From Nitrogeniibacter aestuarii (GTDB lineage Bacteria > Pseudomonadota > Gammaproteobacteria > Burkholderiales > Rhodocyclaceae): a stretch of 64,000 nucleotides of DNA. Every line of letters starts with the position of its first letter. Position 1 is the first letter of the stretch. Below the pieces are notes generated by a model. It was not told where the DNA came from. It ran no database searches and worked only from the letters and a program-made list of their open reading frames with translations. The stretch covers positions 4,112,001 through 4,176,000 of the forward strand of contig NZ_CP071321.1 of assembly GCF_017309585.1 (NCBI RefSeq). Reading direction: 5' to 3'. The translations under genes were made by a program, and so were the position numbers. Shown here piece after piece: positions 1 through 8,249 of this stretch.

Positions 1-1
1 C

Positions 2-673
2 ACCCTGATCGCCTCGCTGGGTGTCGGGGGCGTGGCGGTGGCGCTGGCGGTGCAGAACATCCTCGGCGACCTGTTCGCGTCCCTGTCGATTGCGCTGGAC
101 AAGCCGTTCGTGATCGGCGATTTCATCATCGTGGGCGACGTGACCGGCACGGTCGAGCATGTGGGTCTGAAGACCACACGCATCCGCGCCCTGTCCGGCG
201 AGCAGATCGTGGTCTCCAACGGCGACCTGCTCTCCTCCCGCATCCACAACTACAAGCGCCTGCGCGAACGACGCATCGTGTTCCAGTTCGGGGTGCTCTA
301 CGACACGCCGGCAGATCTGCTCGAGTCCATTCCCGGCATGGTGAAATCGATCATCGAATCGACCGACAACACCCGCTTCGACCGCGCCCACTTCTTCTCC
401 TTCGGCGCGTCATCACTGGACTTCGAAGTGGTCTATTACGTCACCTCCGACAACTACACCACCTATATGGACGCCCAGCAGCGCATCAATCTGGCCATGG
501 TGCGACAGTTCGGCGACAAGGACATCGGCTTCGCTTTCCCGACCCGCACGTTGCACCTGGAAAGCGTTCCAAAAGGCTTCGGCGCCGTCGAACCGCCCGC
601 CGGCGACAAGGACTCGCCGTCGGAGGATACCCCCAGAAAGGCGCCAAGCGCGGCTCAGGCAGAGCCCTCCTGA
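2..673 (+). CDS. MscS-family mechanosensitive channel, C-terminal part (5' truncated by window edge)
   Basis: The reading frame is open from the first bases of the window, so the gene starts upstream. The visible part opens with the Gly/Ala-rich pore helix of small-conductance mechanosensitive channels (GVGGVAVALAVQNILGD). The MscS beta-domain follows (DKPFVIGDFIIVGDVTGTVE and the L-K-T-T-R-I-R segment), then the alpha/beta C-terminal domain. The last ~35 residues are a Pro/Glu/Lys-rich tail without family features. MscS channels sit in the inner membrane and release solutes on hypo-osmotic shock. Upstream transmembrane helices and any extra N-terminal domain cannot be seen, so the subfamily is undetermined. 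Confidence 0.93.
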   Translation, partial: TLIASLGVGGVAVALAVQNILGDLFASLSIALDKPFVIGDFIIVGDVTGTVEHVGLKTTRIRALSGEQIVVSNGDLLSSRIHNYKRLRERRIVFQFGVLYDTPADLLESIPGMVKSIIESTDNTRFDRAHFFSFGASSLDFEVVYYVTSDNYTTYMDAQQRINLAMVRQFGDKDIGFAFPTRTLHLESVPKGFGAVEPPAGDKDSPSEDTPRKAPSAAQAEPS

Positions 674-753
674 GACGGCCAGACGGTGCGCTCAAGGCTC
701 CGTCTGGGGCCGCGCGTGGACTGGCGTTGCGGCATCGCGCGAGTATCCGCAAC

Positions 754-782
754 TTTTCATCGGACTGTCACCAGCGTGTCAC
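754..782 (+). promoter_or_regulatory. Pho box (PhoB-binding direct repeats)
   Basis: Three 7-bp direct repeats lie at 11-bp spacing: TTTTCAT (754-760), CTGTCAC (765-771) and GTGTCAC (776-782). The last two match the classic PhoB heptamer CTGTCAT/C with 4-bp spacers. A weak -10-like GATAGC follows at 791-796. The site ends 74 bp upstream of the phoX start codon, which fits phosphate-starvation control of that gene. Confidence 0.75.
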
Positions 783-856
783 GCACCGTCGATAGCTTTG
801 CCGGGTTCCGGTTCGCGGGAAGGTGGACCGGATTTCAACCCTTTTGGAGACTTTCG

Positions 857-2785
857 ATGTCCGATTCCGTTTCGCTGTCTCGCCGCCGTGCCCTGCAACT
901 GCTCACCGGCGCGCCGATGCTCCCGATTGCCGCCTCGCTCGCCGCTCTTCCGCTGACCGCGGCCGCACATGGCGAGGGTCGTCACATGGGTGGCCACCCC
1001 CGCTTCGGCAAAGGCATGCGCTACGAATTCGGGGGCATGGCAGCCCCGACCCTGGCCGAGCCGGCCAACATGGCCACCACCCATGTGGCCTCCACGCTCA
1101 CCCGCAGCATCGGCAAGCACAGCGAGACCTTCGCCCTGGGCTATGAAGCCTTCTTCCTGACCGGTGAGACCGTCCCGGCCACCGGCGGCGGCACCATCGT
1201 GGCCGGCAGCTACTTCGACATCAACGGCGCACCGATCATGGACGCCACCGCCGCCACCCCGACCCAGTTCTACTCCGACTGCCCGGACGGCATGTCCCTG
1301 CTGCAGGTCAAGCGCGGCCGTTCGCACCGTCGCGGCTGCAACCGTCTGTTCGCCGTGGTGCAGTTCGAATACACCTCGGCCAACGCCGCCGGCGAATCCA
1401 TGTACGGCAAACTGCCCTCCCCGATCGCCATCCTCACTCTCGACCAGAACCAGCGCACCGGCCAGCTGTCGCTGGTGAGCTACTACAACGTGGACACCGC
1501 CCCGGTCCGTGGCCTGTGGATCACCTGTGGAGCCAGTGCCTCCCCCTGGGGCACGCACCTGTCGTCCGAAGAATACGAACCGGATGCCACCCTGGCCTCC
1601 AACAGCCAGCTCAAGGCCTTCAGCCTGAACCTGTTCGGTGACGAAAACGCCGCCAACCCCTATGACTACGGCCATCAGCCGGAAGTGTTCGTCAACGCCA
1701 ACGGCACCGGTCACATCGTCAAGCACTACTGCATGGGCCGCATCTCCCATGAACTGGTTCAGGTCATGCCGGACGAGCGCACCGTGCTGATGGGCGATGA
1801 CGCCACCAACGGTGGCCTGTTCATGTTCGTGGCCGATCGCAAGCGCGACCTGTCCGCCGGCACGCTGTATGTGGCCAAGTGGACCCAGACCTCCAGCGTC
1901 GGTCCGGGTGCCGGCGACATCGGCTGGATCAACCTGGGTCACGCCACCAGCGACGAAATCAAGGCGCTGGTGGACAGCGGCATCACCGCCGCCGACATCA
2001 TGGATGTGAAGACCTCCGACCCCGCCGACCCCGAGTACACCCGGATCCGTTTCAACGGCAAGAACAACTGGGTCAAGCTGGTGCCGGGCATGGAGAAGGC
2101 CGCTGCCTTCCTCGAGACCCATCGTTACGCGGCCCTGGTCGGTGGCTCGATGGGCTTCTCGAAGATGGAAGGCACGACCGTGAATGCCGCCGACAAGCGC
2201 GCCTACTCGGCCATGTCCTATGTGTACAAGTCCATGACCGACGGCACCACCGACATCCAGGTGGAAGGCCCGGTCGCCGGCGCAGTGTATGAACACATTC
2301 TCAAGGGCCACCAGTACGACCTCGGCGGCCAGCGCATCCACAGCGAATGGGTCTCGACCCACATGTCGGTGCCTGAAGGCCTGGCCGGAGAAGATCTGGG
2401 CAGCCCGGACGATATCGGCAACACCGCCCTGGCCGACAAGATCGCCAACCCGGACAACATCAAGTACTCCGAGGCCATGCGCACCCTGTTCATCGGTGAA
2501 GACAGCGGCATGCACGTGAACAACTTCCTGTGGGCGTACAACGTCGATACCGGCAAGCTGTCCCGTCTGCTCTCCTGCCCGGCGGGTGCCGAATCCACCG
2601 GTCTGCAGGCCGTCGATGACATCAACGGCTTCAGCTACATCATGAGCAACTTCCAGCACGCGGGTGACTGGACCGGCAGCCCGTCGGCCGAAACCAAGGC
2701 CCTGCTCGAGCCGCTCATCGATGCCAACTACAACAACAAGACCAGCGCCGCCGTGGGTTATCTGACCCTCGCCAGTCGCGTATAA
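857..2785 (+). CDS. phoX: PhoX-family (DUF839) alkaline phosphatase, Tat-exported
   Basis: The 642-residue product belongs to the PhoX/DUF839 family of Ca/Fe-dependent periplasmic phosphatases that release phosphate from organic esters. The N-terminus has a twin-arginine motif (SRRRALQLL, residues 8-16) followed by an Ala/Leu-rich segment, so export in the folded state by Tat is expected. Family-typical blocks include GRISHELVQVMPDERTV, then GDDATNGGLFMFV and DLSAGTLYVAKW in the middle of the chain. The ATG at 857 has a GGAGA ribosome site 6 nt upstream; the open frame extends further 5' but without a start signal. The Pho box upstream supports the assignment and predicts induction by low phosphate. 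The gene is followed by a strong terminator. Substrate preference is not deducible. Confidence 0.9.
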   Translation: MSDSVSLSRRRALQLLTGAPMLPIAASLAALPLTAAAHGEGRHMGGHPRFGKGMRYEFGGMAAPTLAEPANMATTHVASTLTRSIGKHSETFALGYEAFFLTGETVPATGGGTIVAGSYFDINGAPIMDATAATPTQFYSDCPDGMSLLQVKRGRSHRRGCNRLFAVVQFEYTSANAAGESMYGKLPSPIAILTLDQNQRTGQLSLVSYYNVDTAPVRGLWITCGASASPWGTHLSSEEYEPDATLASNSQLKAFSLNLFGDENAANPYDYGHQPEVFVNANGTGHIVKHYCMGRISHELVQVMPDERTVLMGDDATNGGLFMFVADRKRDLSAGTLYVAKWTQTSSVGPGAGDIGWINLGHATSDEIKALVDSGITAADIMDVKTSDPADPEYTRIRFNGKNNWVKLVPGMEKAAAFLETHRYAALVGGSMGFSKMEGTTVNAADKRAYSAMSYVYKSMTDGTTDIQVEGPVAGAVYEHILKGHQYDLGGQRIHSEWVSTHMSVPEGLAGEDLGSPDDIGNTALADKIANPDNIKYSEAMRTLFIGEDSGMHVNNFLWAYNVDTGKLSRLLSCPAGAESTGLQAVDDINGFSYIMSNFQHAGDWTGSPSAETKALLEPLIDANYNNKTSAAVGYLTLASRV

Positions 2786-2822
2786 ACACAACGAAGCACC
2801 ACGACCGCCCGCGCGGTCTTGC

Positions 2823-2860
2823 ACGCCCGGTCAGACGCATCTGCGTCACCGGGCGTTTTT
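2823..2860 (+). terminator. Rho-independent terminator of phoX
   Basis: A long hairpin has outer arms ACGCCCGGT (2823-2831) and ACCGGGCGT (2848-2856), an inner stem GACGCA/TGCGTC and a T run at 2856-2860. It abuts the 3' end of the convergent PLD gene. Confidence 0.9.
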
Positions 2861-3576
2861 CATGCGGGCTCGGCGTAACGTCGCCACAAGGATTCGAAGC
2901 GATCGGTAAAGGCCCGTACGGCAACCGGATCGCCCGTTTGCAGCAGATTCTCCTCATTGTCACTGCTTGCGCTGCGCGTCCAGTTGAAACTGCCGGTGTG
3001 CAGGACGGCGCGATCGTAGAGTGCGAACTTGTGATGCATGTGCGCCGGACTGCGGTCCTCCGCGATGCGCAAGCCCGAGCGGCGAAGCCGATCGACATCG
3101 CTGCCCGCGTCGAATTGCTTGTCATTGTCGGTGAGAATGCGCACATCGACTCCACGCAGATGGGCCGCGAGAATCGCCTCGGCAATCCGGTCATCCGAAA
3201 TGGTGAACACGCAGATGCACACCTGCTCACGTGCCGTCTTCAGTTGATGGATCACGCCGTTGCGGCAGGCATCGCCCGGACTGAACCAGGCGCGGGTCTC
3301 GACCGCACGGGTCGTTGGCATGCGGGCCACGTCGATGGCCTTGGCCACCCGCTCCAGCCAGCCCACCAGCGCGACCGGGTCCTCCGCGCCCTTGATGCGA
3401 TCGCGAACCAGTTCAAAAGCGGCATTGCGCAGCCGGCGAAGGCCCTCTTCATTCGGACGCGCCTGCCCCAGCAAGGCGTCGAACCGACGCCGCTCGTCGG
3501 TGCTCAGCCGCAGATCCTCCGCACTGACGCGCAAATGGGCCAATATGTCTTCAAGGCCTGCATCCGGCTTCATCAA
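2860..3576 (-). CDS. Phospholipase D-like protein with a single HKD motif
   Basis: The 238-residue protein has one PLD-family HKD motif, HHKFALYD (H182, K183, D188), followed by the typical TGSFNWT strand and a downstream N-E-E-N segment. Single-HKD members of this superfamily (Nuc endonuclease, PLD6/Zucchini type) work as dimers and cleave phosphodiester bonds in nucleic acids or lipids. The N-terminal ~90 residues are helical and charged, with no recognised domain. There is no signal peptide, so cytoplasmic action is expected. It stands alone, convergent with phoX and divergent from the esterase gene. Nuclease versus lipase activity cannot be decided from sequence. Confidence 0.85.
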   Translation of the reverse strand: MMKPDAGLEDILAHLRVSAEDLRLSTDERRRFDALLGQARPNEEGLRRLRNAAFELVRDRIKGAEDPVALVGWLERVAKAIDVARMPTTRAVETRAWFSPGDACRNGVIHQLKTAREQVCICVFTISDDRIAEAILAAHLRGVDVRILTDNDKQFDAGSDVDRLRRSGLRIAEDRSPAHMHHKFALYDRAVLHTGSFNWTRSASSDNEENLLQTGDPVAVRAFTDRFESLWRRYAEPA

Positions 3577-3675
3577 GTCGCCCTGTCCGTCATCAACAAG
3601 CGCCCATCATGCCCCACACCGGACATACCGTCATCCGCGGGGCGTGTTGCACTGCCGCATGTCAGGACATCAACA

Positions 3676-3681
3676 TATAAT
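3676..3681 (+). promoter_or_regulatory. Consensus -10 box (TATAAT) of the esterase gene
   Basis: A perfect TATAAT lies 31 bp upstream of the ATG at 3713. No good -35 is visible at 17 bp. Instead a short dyad, ATGTC-AG-GACAT (3659-3670), sits just upstream and could be an activator site. Confidence 0.5.
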
Positions 3682-3712
3682 GCTTTGGCACTAGTTCCTG
3701 GATTCACGCACC

Positions 3713-4741
3713 ATGTTCGGAAGCCTCCGGCCTTTCCTGCTTTTGACTTCACTCGCCGTCGCCTCGATATGGCCGCCGATGGCGCAGTCGGCCGACGCGC
3801 CGACGGCTGAATCGCCAGCGCAGGCAAGTGATGAAGTGATGCAAGATGACCGGGAGGACGCGGGGGGCACCTGCGCCGAATGGGTCAGGCGCGTGAAGCT
3901 GCTCGAACGCTTCCGCGACAAGCAGGCCAGCCCCGAGCCGAGCATTGCAGACGTGCCTTACGGCCCTCACCCGCTGCAGACCTTCGATGTCTATCGCCCC
4001 GTCGCCGCGGAATCGGGCAGCGCCTCGCCCATCATCGTCATGGTGCATGGCGGCGGATGGTGCGTGGGCGACAAGGGCGCGCCGGGGGTGACGAATCTCA
4101 AGGTCGAACGCTGGGTCGGCAGGGGCTTCGTACTCATTTCCCTCAACTACCCCATGGTCAGCGATGGCAGCAACGCGCTGGCACAAGCCCGCGATGTGGC
4201 ACTGGCGCTGGCGCACATTCAGGCCAATGCCCGGCGGTGGGGCGGTGATCCCGACAGGCTCATTCTCATGGGGCACTCGGCCGGCGCACACCTGGTGTCG
4301 CTGGTGAACGCCGACAGCACCTTGCGCGAGGCCGCTGGCGCCCGCCGCCCTCTGGGCACCATCTCGCTCGATGCCGGTGCCATCGACGTGCCCATGCAGA
4401 TGCCCCGGGTCTATCGCTTTCTCGAAACCCGCTATCGGGAGGCATTCGGCGAGACGCGTGAAGAGTGGCTGGCGGCCTCACCCTACCATCGTCTCGACAG
4501 GCAGGCCTCGCCATGGCTGGGCGTGTGCTCGACCCGGCGCCGTGACGACCCGTGCGAGCAGGCGAAGCGCTATGCCGAAAAAAGCCTTGAACTGGGTGTG
4601 GCCGCCGAGGTGCTGCCGCAATCGCGCAGCCACGCCAAGATCAATGAGCAACTGGGCGAGCCCGGCGCCTACACGCGCGCGGTGGAGCGATTCATGGGGT
4701 CGCTCGATCCGGTCGTTGCGCAGCGTCTGAAGGGACGCTGA
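3713..4741 (+). CDS. Exported alpha/beta-hydrolase (HSL/carboxylesterase-like)
   Basis: The 342-residue protein has an N-terminal signal peptide (cleavage probably after AQSA, near residue 27). The body is an alpha/beta-hydrolase of the hormone-sensitive-lipase/BD-FAE type: oxyanion-hole motif HGGGW (112-116) and nucleophile elbow GHSAG with Ser179. A late Asp (DDPCEQ) and His (SHAKIN) are good candidates for the rest of the triad. Such enzymes hydrolyse short-chain esters. The protein also has several cysteines (GGTC, GWC, VCS, DPC) that could form disulfides in the periplasm. It is probably transcribed alone. The natural substrate is unknown. Confidence 0.85.
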   Translation: MFGSLRPFLLLTSLAVASIWPPMAQSADAPTAESPAQASDEVMQDDREDAGGTCAEWVRRVKLLERFRDKQASPEPSIADVPYGPHPLQTFDVYRPVAAESGSASPIIVMVHGGGWCVGDKGAPGVTNLKVERWVGRGFVLISLNYPMVSDGSNALAQARDVALALAHIQANARRWGGDPDRLILMGHSAGAHLVSLVNADSTLREAAGARRPLGTISLDAGAIDVPMQMPRVYRFLETRYREAFGETREEWLAASPYHRLDRQASPWLGVCSTRRRDDPCEQAKRYAEKSLELGVAAEVLPQSRSHAKINEQLGEPGAYTRAVERFMGSLDPVVAQRLKGR

Positions 4742-4780
4742 CGCCGCTGCTCGCGCCATGCGGTCGCCCGGAACGCGAAC

Positions 4781-4803
4781 AGGCCGGTGCTCTGCACCGG
4801 CCT
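4781..4803. terminator. Intergenic hairpin between convergent genes
   Basis: A perfect 10-bp stem, AGGCCGGTGC/GCACCGGCCT with a TCT loop, lies between the esterase and the OsmB-like gene. There is no clear T run on either side, so it may be a weak bidirectional terminator or an mRNA-end stabiliser. Confidence 0.45.
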
Positions 4804-4851
4804 GAACACACTGGCGGCTGAGGTCGCGTGAGCCCGCCTGCGCGTGAAAAC

Positions 4852-5073
4852 CTACTTGTTCTTCTCGATCTGGTCACCAACGACACCGCCGATGGCGGCA
4901 CCACCGACCGTCCCCAGCACGCTGCCGTTCGACACGGCGGCACCCACGGCGCCGCCAACGGCAGCACCGCCCACCGTGCTCTTCTCACGAGCCGACATGC
5001 CTTCCCAAGTTGAACAGGCACTCGTGGCCAGAGCGATGGCACCAATCACAATGAATTTGCTCGGGGTCTTCAT
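4852..5073 (-). CDS. OsmB-like glycine-zipper lipoprotein
   Basis: The 73-residue product has a short signal peptide ending in TSAC, giving a predicted lipid-modified Cys20. The rest is a glycine zipper (VGGAAVGGAVGAAV, then LGTVGGAAIGGVVGDQI) closely resembling Escherichia coli OsmB, an osmotically induced outer-membrane lipoprotein. The start at 5073 is chosen because AAGGAG lies just upstream; a longer in-frame extension has no ribosome site. Threonine at the -3 position of the lipobox is slightly atypical. The role is presumably envelope stress protection, but OsmB's own function is poorly defined. Confidence 0.85.
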   Translation of the reverse strand: MKTPSKFIVIGAIALATSACSTWEGMSAREKSTVGGAAVGGAVGAAVSNGSVLGTVGGAAIGGVVGDQIEKNK

Positions 5074-5244
5074 GATCTGCTCCTTGTCTCTTGTTTTGAG
5101 TACGCCCGGCGCTCTGGAGGGAACACCAAGCGTTGGAACAATCATGGGCTGATGAGATGTCGAGCCGTGTCAGGCGAGGCGGATACAGCCGTCAGACACG
5201 GCTTTGCCTGCGCGTCGGGCGTCTCCGACACGCAGGCGCCCGGC

Positions 5245-6051
5245 TCAGCCAAAGACGCTATGCAGCATCTTCAGGCACAGCAGAACGAGCACACCGGCAA
5301 AGATCTTCTTGAGTGTGGCCACGGGCAGCTTGTGTGCCAGCCGCGCGCCGGTCGGCACGGTGATGATGCTGAAGGCAGTCACCAGCACGAACGCGGGCAG
5401 GTAGATGAAACCCGCCGTGTATTGCGGCATGCCTTCGGCGCCCCAGCCGTTCACGATGAAGCCGACAGTGCCGGACAACGCGATCGGCAGGCCGATGGCG
5501 GCCGACGTGCCGATGGCGTTCTGCATCTTGATGTTGCACCAGGTCATGAAGGGCACCGACAGCGACCCACCGCCGATGGCCACCAGCGCGGAAATGGCGC
5601 CGATGCCGAACCCCACCAGGCTCATGCCCACCGGCCCCGGCAGATCGCGGGTCGGCTTGGGCTTGATGTTGAGCATCATCTGGGCCGACACATAGGCCAT
5701 GAAGCAGGCAAAGAAAATGGCCAGCGGTTCGGACGGGACGTGCGAGGCCACGAAGGTCGCGCCAAAGGTGCCGATCAGGATGGCCGGCGTGATGCGCTTG
5801 ACCACATCCCAGCGCACCGCGCCATGGGCGTTGTGCGCCCGCATGCTGGAAAACGAGGTGATGACGATACTGGCCATGGAGGTGCCGAGTGCCATGTGCA
5901 CCACCTTGTCCATACCGAACCCCTGGGCGATGAACAGGGTCGCCAGCGAAGGCACCATGATGCCGCCACCGCCCACCCCCAGAAGACCGGCAAAGAAACC
6001 GACAAAGGCGCCCAGGACCGGGTACGCCAGCCACCACACATCAAAGTTCAT
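5245..6051 (-). CDS. TSUP-family (TauE/SafE) sulfite/sulfonate exporter-like membrane protein
   Basis: The 268-residue polytopic membrane protein belongs to the TauE/SafE (TSUP, DUF81) family. About eight hydrophobic segments form two related halves, with the signature GLLGVGGGGIMVPSL near residue 23 and its counterpart VAIGGGSLSVPFMTWC in the second half. Family members move sulfite, sulfoacetate or other organosulfur anions across the inner membrane; the substrate here cannot be inferred. The start overlaps the 3' end of the EVE-domain gene by 11 bp, so the two are co-transcribed. Two strong hairpins lie downstream at 5163-5237 but lack T runs. Confidence 0.9.
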   Translation of the reverse strand: MNFDVWWLAYPVLGAFVGFFAGLLGVGGGGIMVPSLATLFIAQGFGMDKVVHMALGTSMASIVITSFSSMRAHNAHGAVRWDVVKRITPAILIGTFGATFVASHVPSEPLAIFFACFMAYVSAQMMLNIKPKPTRDLPGPVGMSLVGFGIGAISALVAIGGGSLSVPFMTWCNIKMQNAIGTSAAIGLPIALSGTVGFIVNGWGAEGMPQYTAGFIYLPAFVLVTAFSIITVPTGARLAHKLPVATLKKIFAGVLVLLCLKMLHSVFG

Positions 6052-6520
6052 TGGGATTCAGTTCCAGAATCGTGCCGACGATATATTTCCACTCGTCCGG
6101 ATCCACCGGCGTAATCGACAAGCGGTTGCCCTTGGCGAGCACGCGCATGTTCGCCAAAGCCGGATGCTCGCGCAATTCGGGCAAACCCACCAGTCGCGTC
6201 TTGCGCACGAAAGCCACGTCCACATTGAACCAGCGCGGCGTGTCCGGACTGGCCTTGGCATCGTAGAAACGGCTGTCCGGCTCGAACTGGGTTTCGTCCG
6301 GGTAGGCGGTCGACGCCACCTTGGCAATGCCCGCGATGCCAGGCTCAGGACATGAGGAGTGATAGAAGAACACCGGGTCGCCCGGCGTCATCTGGTTCAT
6401 CATGAAGTTGCGCGCCTGATAGTTGCGCACCCCGTACCATGGCACGGTCTGGTCCGGCATGGCCGCCAGATCGTCGATGGAACAATCATCCGGTTCGGAC
6501 TTCATCAGCCAGTAGCGCAC
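6041..6520 (-). CDS. EVE domain protein (thymocyte nuclear protein 1 type)
   Basis: The 159-residue protein consists of one EVE domain. It begins MRYWLMKSEPDD and carries the conserved WYGVRNYQARN and GDPVFFYHSS segments. EVE domains belong to the PUA-like fold and bind modified bases in DNA or RNA; related domains occur in modification-dependent restriction enzymes. A stand-alone cytoplasmic EVE protein is common in proteobacteria, but its ligand is not established. Its 3' end overlaps the TSUP transporter gene, which suggests an operon without an obvious functional link. Confidence 0.92.
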   Translation of the reverse strand: MRYWLMKSEPDDCSIDDLAAMPDQTVPWYGVRNYQARNFMMNQMTPGDPVFFYHSSCPEPGIAGIAKVASTAYPDETQFEPDSRFYDAKASPDTPRWFNVDVAFVRKTRLVGLPELREHPALANMRVLAKGNRLSITPVDPDEWKYIVGTILELNPNEL

Positions 6521-6579
6521 GACATGTCTCCGGGGTGAGAGGGCGCTACTCTAGCAAGCTCGCGCCGAGCGTCAACGCC

Positions 6580-6954
6580 TCATGGCATCTCAAGCGACTG
6601 CGTGGAGGTGACACAGACGCGCTCGACCTCGGAAGGCGCATCGGCACGGCGCAGAAATGCCTCGCACTCGGCCACGCTCGTCTGCGGATTGAGCGCCAGT
6701 GAGGCCTCCCCCAGGACCAGTTCGTAAGCATGCCGCGGTGCCAATTGCGCCTTGGCATGCGAAAACCGCACGAAGCGCAGTTCGGAGGGGATGCAGCGCA
6801 ACTGCTTCACGTCGGCGCCCCCCTGCCGGAGCACGGCACCGACGGATCCGGCGCGCGCCTCGCACGCCGCTGCGCTTTCGGTATTGACGAAGGCCGCCGA
6901 CATCTGGCCATCGGCCAGCAGGGTCAGAATCACCAGCACGTGGGCAACACTCAT
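6580..6954 (-). CDS. Hypothetical exported protein
   Basis: I do not recognise this 124-residue protein. The first ~20 residues are hydrophobic (MSVAHVLVILTLLADGQMSA) and could act as a weak signal peptide or anchor. Four cysteines (AACEAR, LRCIP, AECEAF, RVCVT) are spaced through the mature part and could make two disulfides in the periplasm. A GAGAGG ribosome site precedes the start. It is upstream of and co-oriented with the EVE/TSUP pair, with a 59-bp gap. Confidence 0.6.
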   Translation of the reverse strand: MSVAHVLVILTLLADGQMSAAFVNTESAAACEARAGSVGAVLRQGGADVKQLRCIPSELRFVRFSHAKAQLAPRHAYELVLGEASLALNPQTSVAECEAFLRRADAPSEVERVCVTSTQSLEMP

Positions 6955-6994
6955 GATTTGCCTCTCAACCTCGTGAAAGAGCGTTCAGGCTAAT

Positions 6995-7008
6995 CCGGCC
7001 CGGGCCGG
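6995..7008. repeat. Perfect 14-bp GC palindrome between genes
   Basis: CCGGCCCGGGCCGG is self-complementary and lies between the end of the efflux operon and the start of the hypothetical exported protein gene. It has no T run. It could form a small hairpin that helps end efflux transcripts, or be a coincidence of high GC. Confidence 0.3.
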
Positions 7009-7040
7009 CATGCCCTGACACGGATCAGGAAACGGTTGAT

Positions 7041-8249
7041 CTACTCGTGACGTAGCGCGTCAATCGGGTCCAGCCGCGCCGCCCGGCGTGCGGGGAAGAA
7101 TCCGAAGACCACCCCGATGAGCGCCGAGAAACCGAAGGAAATCAGATTGATGCCCGGATCGAACAGGTAGGGGATGTTCATCAGGGACGACAAGCCGATG
7201 GATGCGGCCGTCGCCAGCACCACGCCGGTGAGCCCGCCAAGGCAGGCCAGCACCACGGCTTCGATCAGGAACTGGAGCAACACTTCTTTTTCCATGGCGC
7301 CGATGGCCAGGCGGATGCCGATCTCGCGGGTGCGCTCGGTCACCGACACCAGCATGATGTTCATGATGCCGATGCCGCCCACCAGCAGACTCACCGCCGC
7401 CACCGCGCCGAGCAGCGTGGTCATCACCTGGGTGGTACTCGACAGGGTCTGGGCGATCTGTTTGGTGTCGAGCACGTTGAAGTCGTCGTCCTCGCCATCG
7501 CCGATGCGACGCAACTCGCGCATGAGCAGCTCGAGCTGCCCCTTGGCCCGGTCGGTCGACACGCCATCATTCACCGACACCATCATGCGGCTGATGTCGG
7601 TGCTGCCGGTGAGGCGGCGCTGGGCGGTGCGCAAGGGCATCACGATGGTGTCGTCCTGGTCGGAGCCGAAGGCGGACTGTCCCTTGGGCGCGAGCACCCC
7701 GATCACCTCGCAGGTGAACTTGTTGATGCGCACCCGCTCACCCACCGGATTGCCGCCGCCGAACAGCTCACGCCGGATGGTATCGCCGACCAGGCACACG
7801 GCGCGCCCGGCACGCAGTTCGGTGGCGGTGAACTCACGCCCTCCGGCCAGGGTCCAGTTCCCGGCCACGAAATAGTCATTGGTCGACCCCGTGACGGTCG
7901 TTGACCAGTTCTGATTGCCCACCACCACGGTCACCGTCTTGAACACCGTCGGCGCCACGGCCTGAATGCTGCCCATCTGACTGCGCACCGATTCGACCAG
8001 TTCGGGCTTGAACGGCGCCGCCCCGGCCGAACCACTGCCGGGTCCGAGCCGCTGGCCCGGTCGCACGATCAGCAGATTGCTGCCCATGGCCGAAATCTGA
8101 TCGGAGATGGCCCGTGTGGCCCCGTTCCCGAGGGTGACCATGGTGATCACCGCCGACACCCCGATCACGATGCCCAGCACCGTCAGAAAGGAACGCAGCA
8201 GGTTGCGGCGGATCTCCCGCAAGGCCAGCAGCAGCGTGTTCCAGATCAT
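7041..8249 (-). CDS. macB: MacB-type ABC transporter permease (FtsX fold)
   Basis: The 402-residue inner-membrane protein has the MacB/FtsX layout: one N-terminal transmembrane helix (~20-42), a large periplasmic MacB_PCD domain, then three C-terminal helices. The cytoplasmic coupling segment ERTREIGIRLAIGA is present, as is the family ending ARLDPIDALRHE. In Escherichia coli the ATPase and permease are one polypeptide; here they are separate genes. It is the last gene of the four-gene efflux operon and overlaps the ATPase gene by 4 nt. MacB-type pumps are mechanotransmitters that drive export of macrolides, siderophores or lipopeptides from the periplasm through an outer-membrane channel. 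Substrate unknown. Confidence 0.9.
   Translation of the reverse strand: MIWNTLLLALREIRRNLLRSFLTVLGIVIGVSAVITMVTLGNGATRAISDQISAMGSNLLIVRPGQRLGPGSGSAGAAPFKPELVESVRSQMGSIQAVAPTVFKTVTVVVGNQNWSTTVTGSTNDYFVAGNWTLAGGREFTATELRAGRAVCLVGDTIRRELFGGGNPVGERVRINKFTCEVIGVLAPKGQSAFGSDQDDTIVMPLRTAQRRLTGSTDISRMMVSVNDGVSTDRAKGQLELLMRELRRIGDGEDDDFNVLDTKQIAQTLSSTTQVMTTLLGAVAAVSLLVGGIGIMNIMLVSVTERTREIGIRLAIGAMEKEVLLQFLIEAVVLACLGGLTGVVLATAASIGLSSLMNIPYLFDPGINLISFGFSALIGVVFGFFPARRAARLDPIDALRHE

Noticed and set aside
779..2824. 681-codon open frame on the minus strand opposite phoX
   Set aside because: It is a mirror frame of a GC-rich gene with an implausible His/Gly/Val-rich product and no ribosome site. The plus-strand protein is a clear PhoX homologue.
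5163..5237. Two strong hairpins downstream of the TSUP transporter gene, considered as terminators or a small RNA
   Set aside because: The stems are good (9 bp and 13 bp with one mismatch), but neither has a T run in either direction and I recognise no RNA family.
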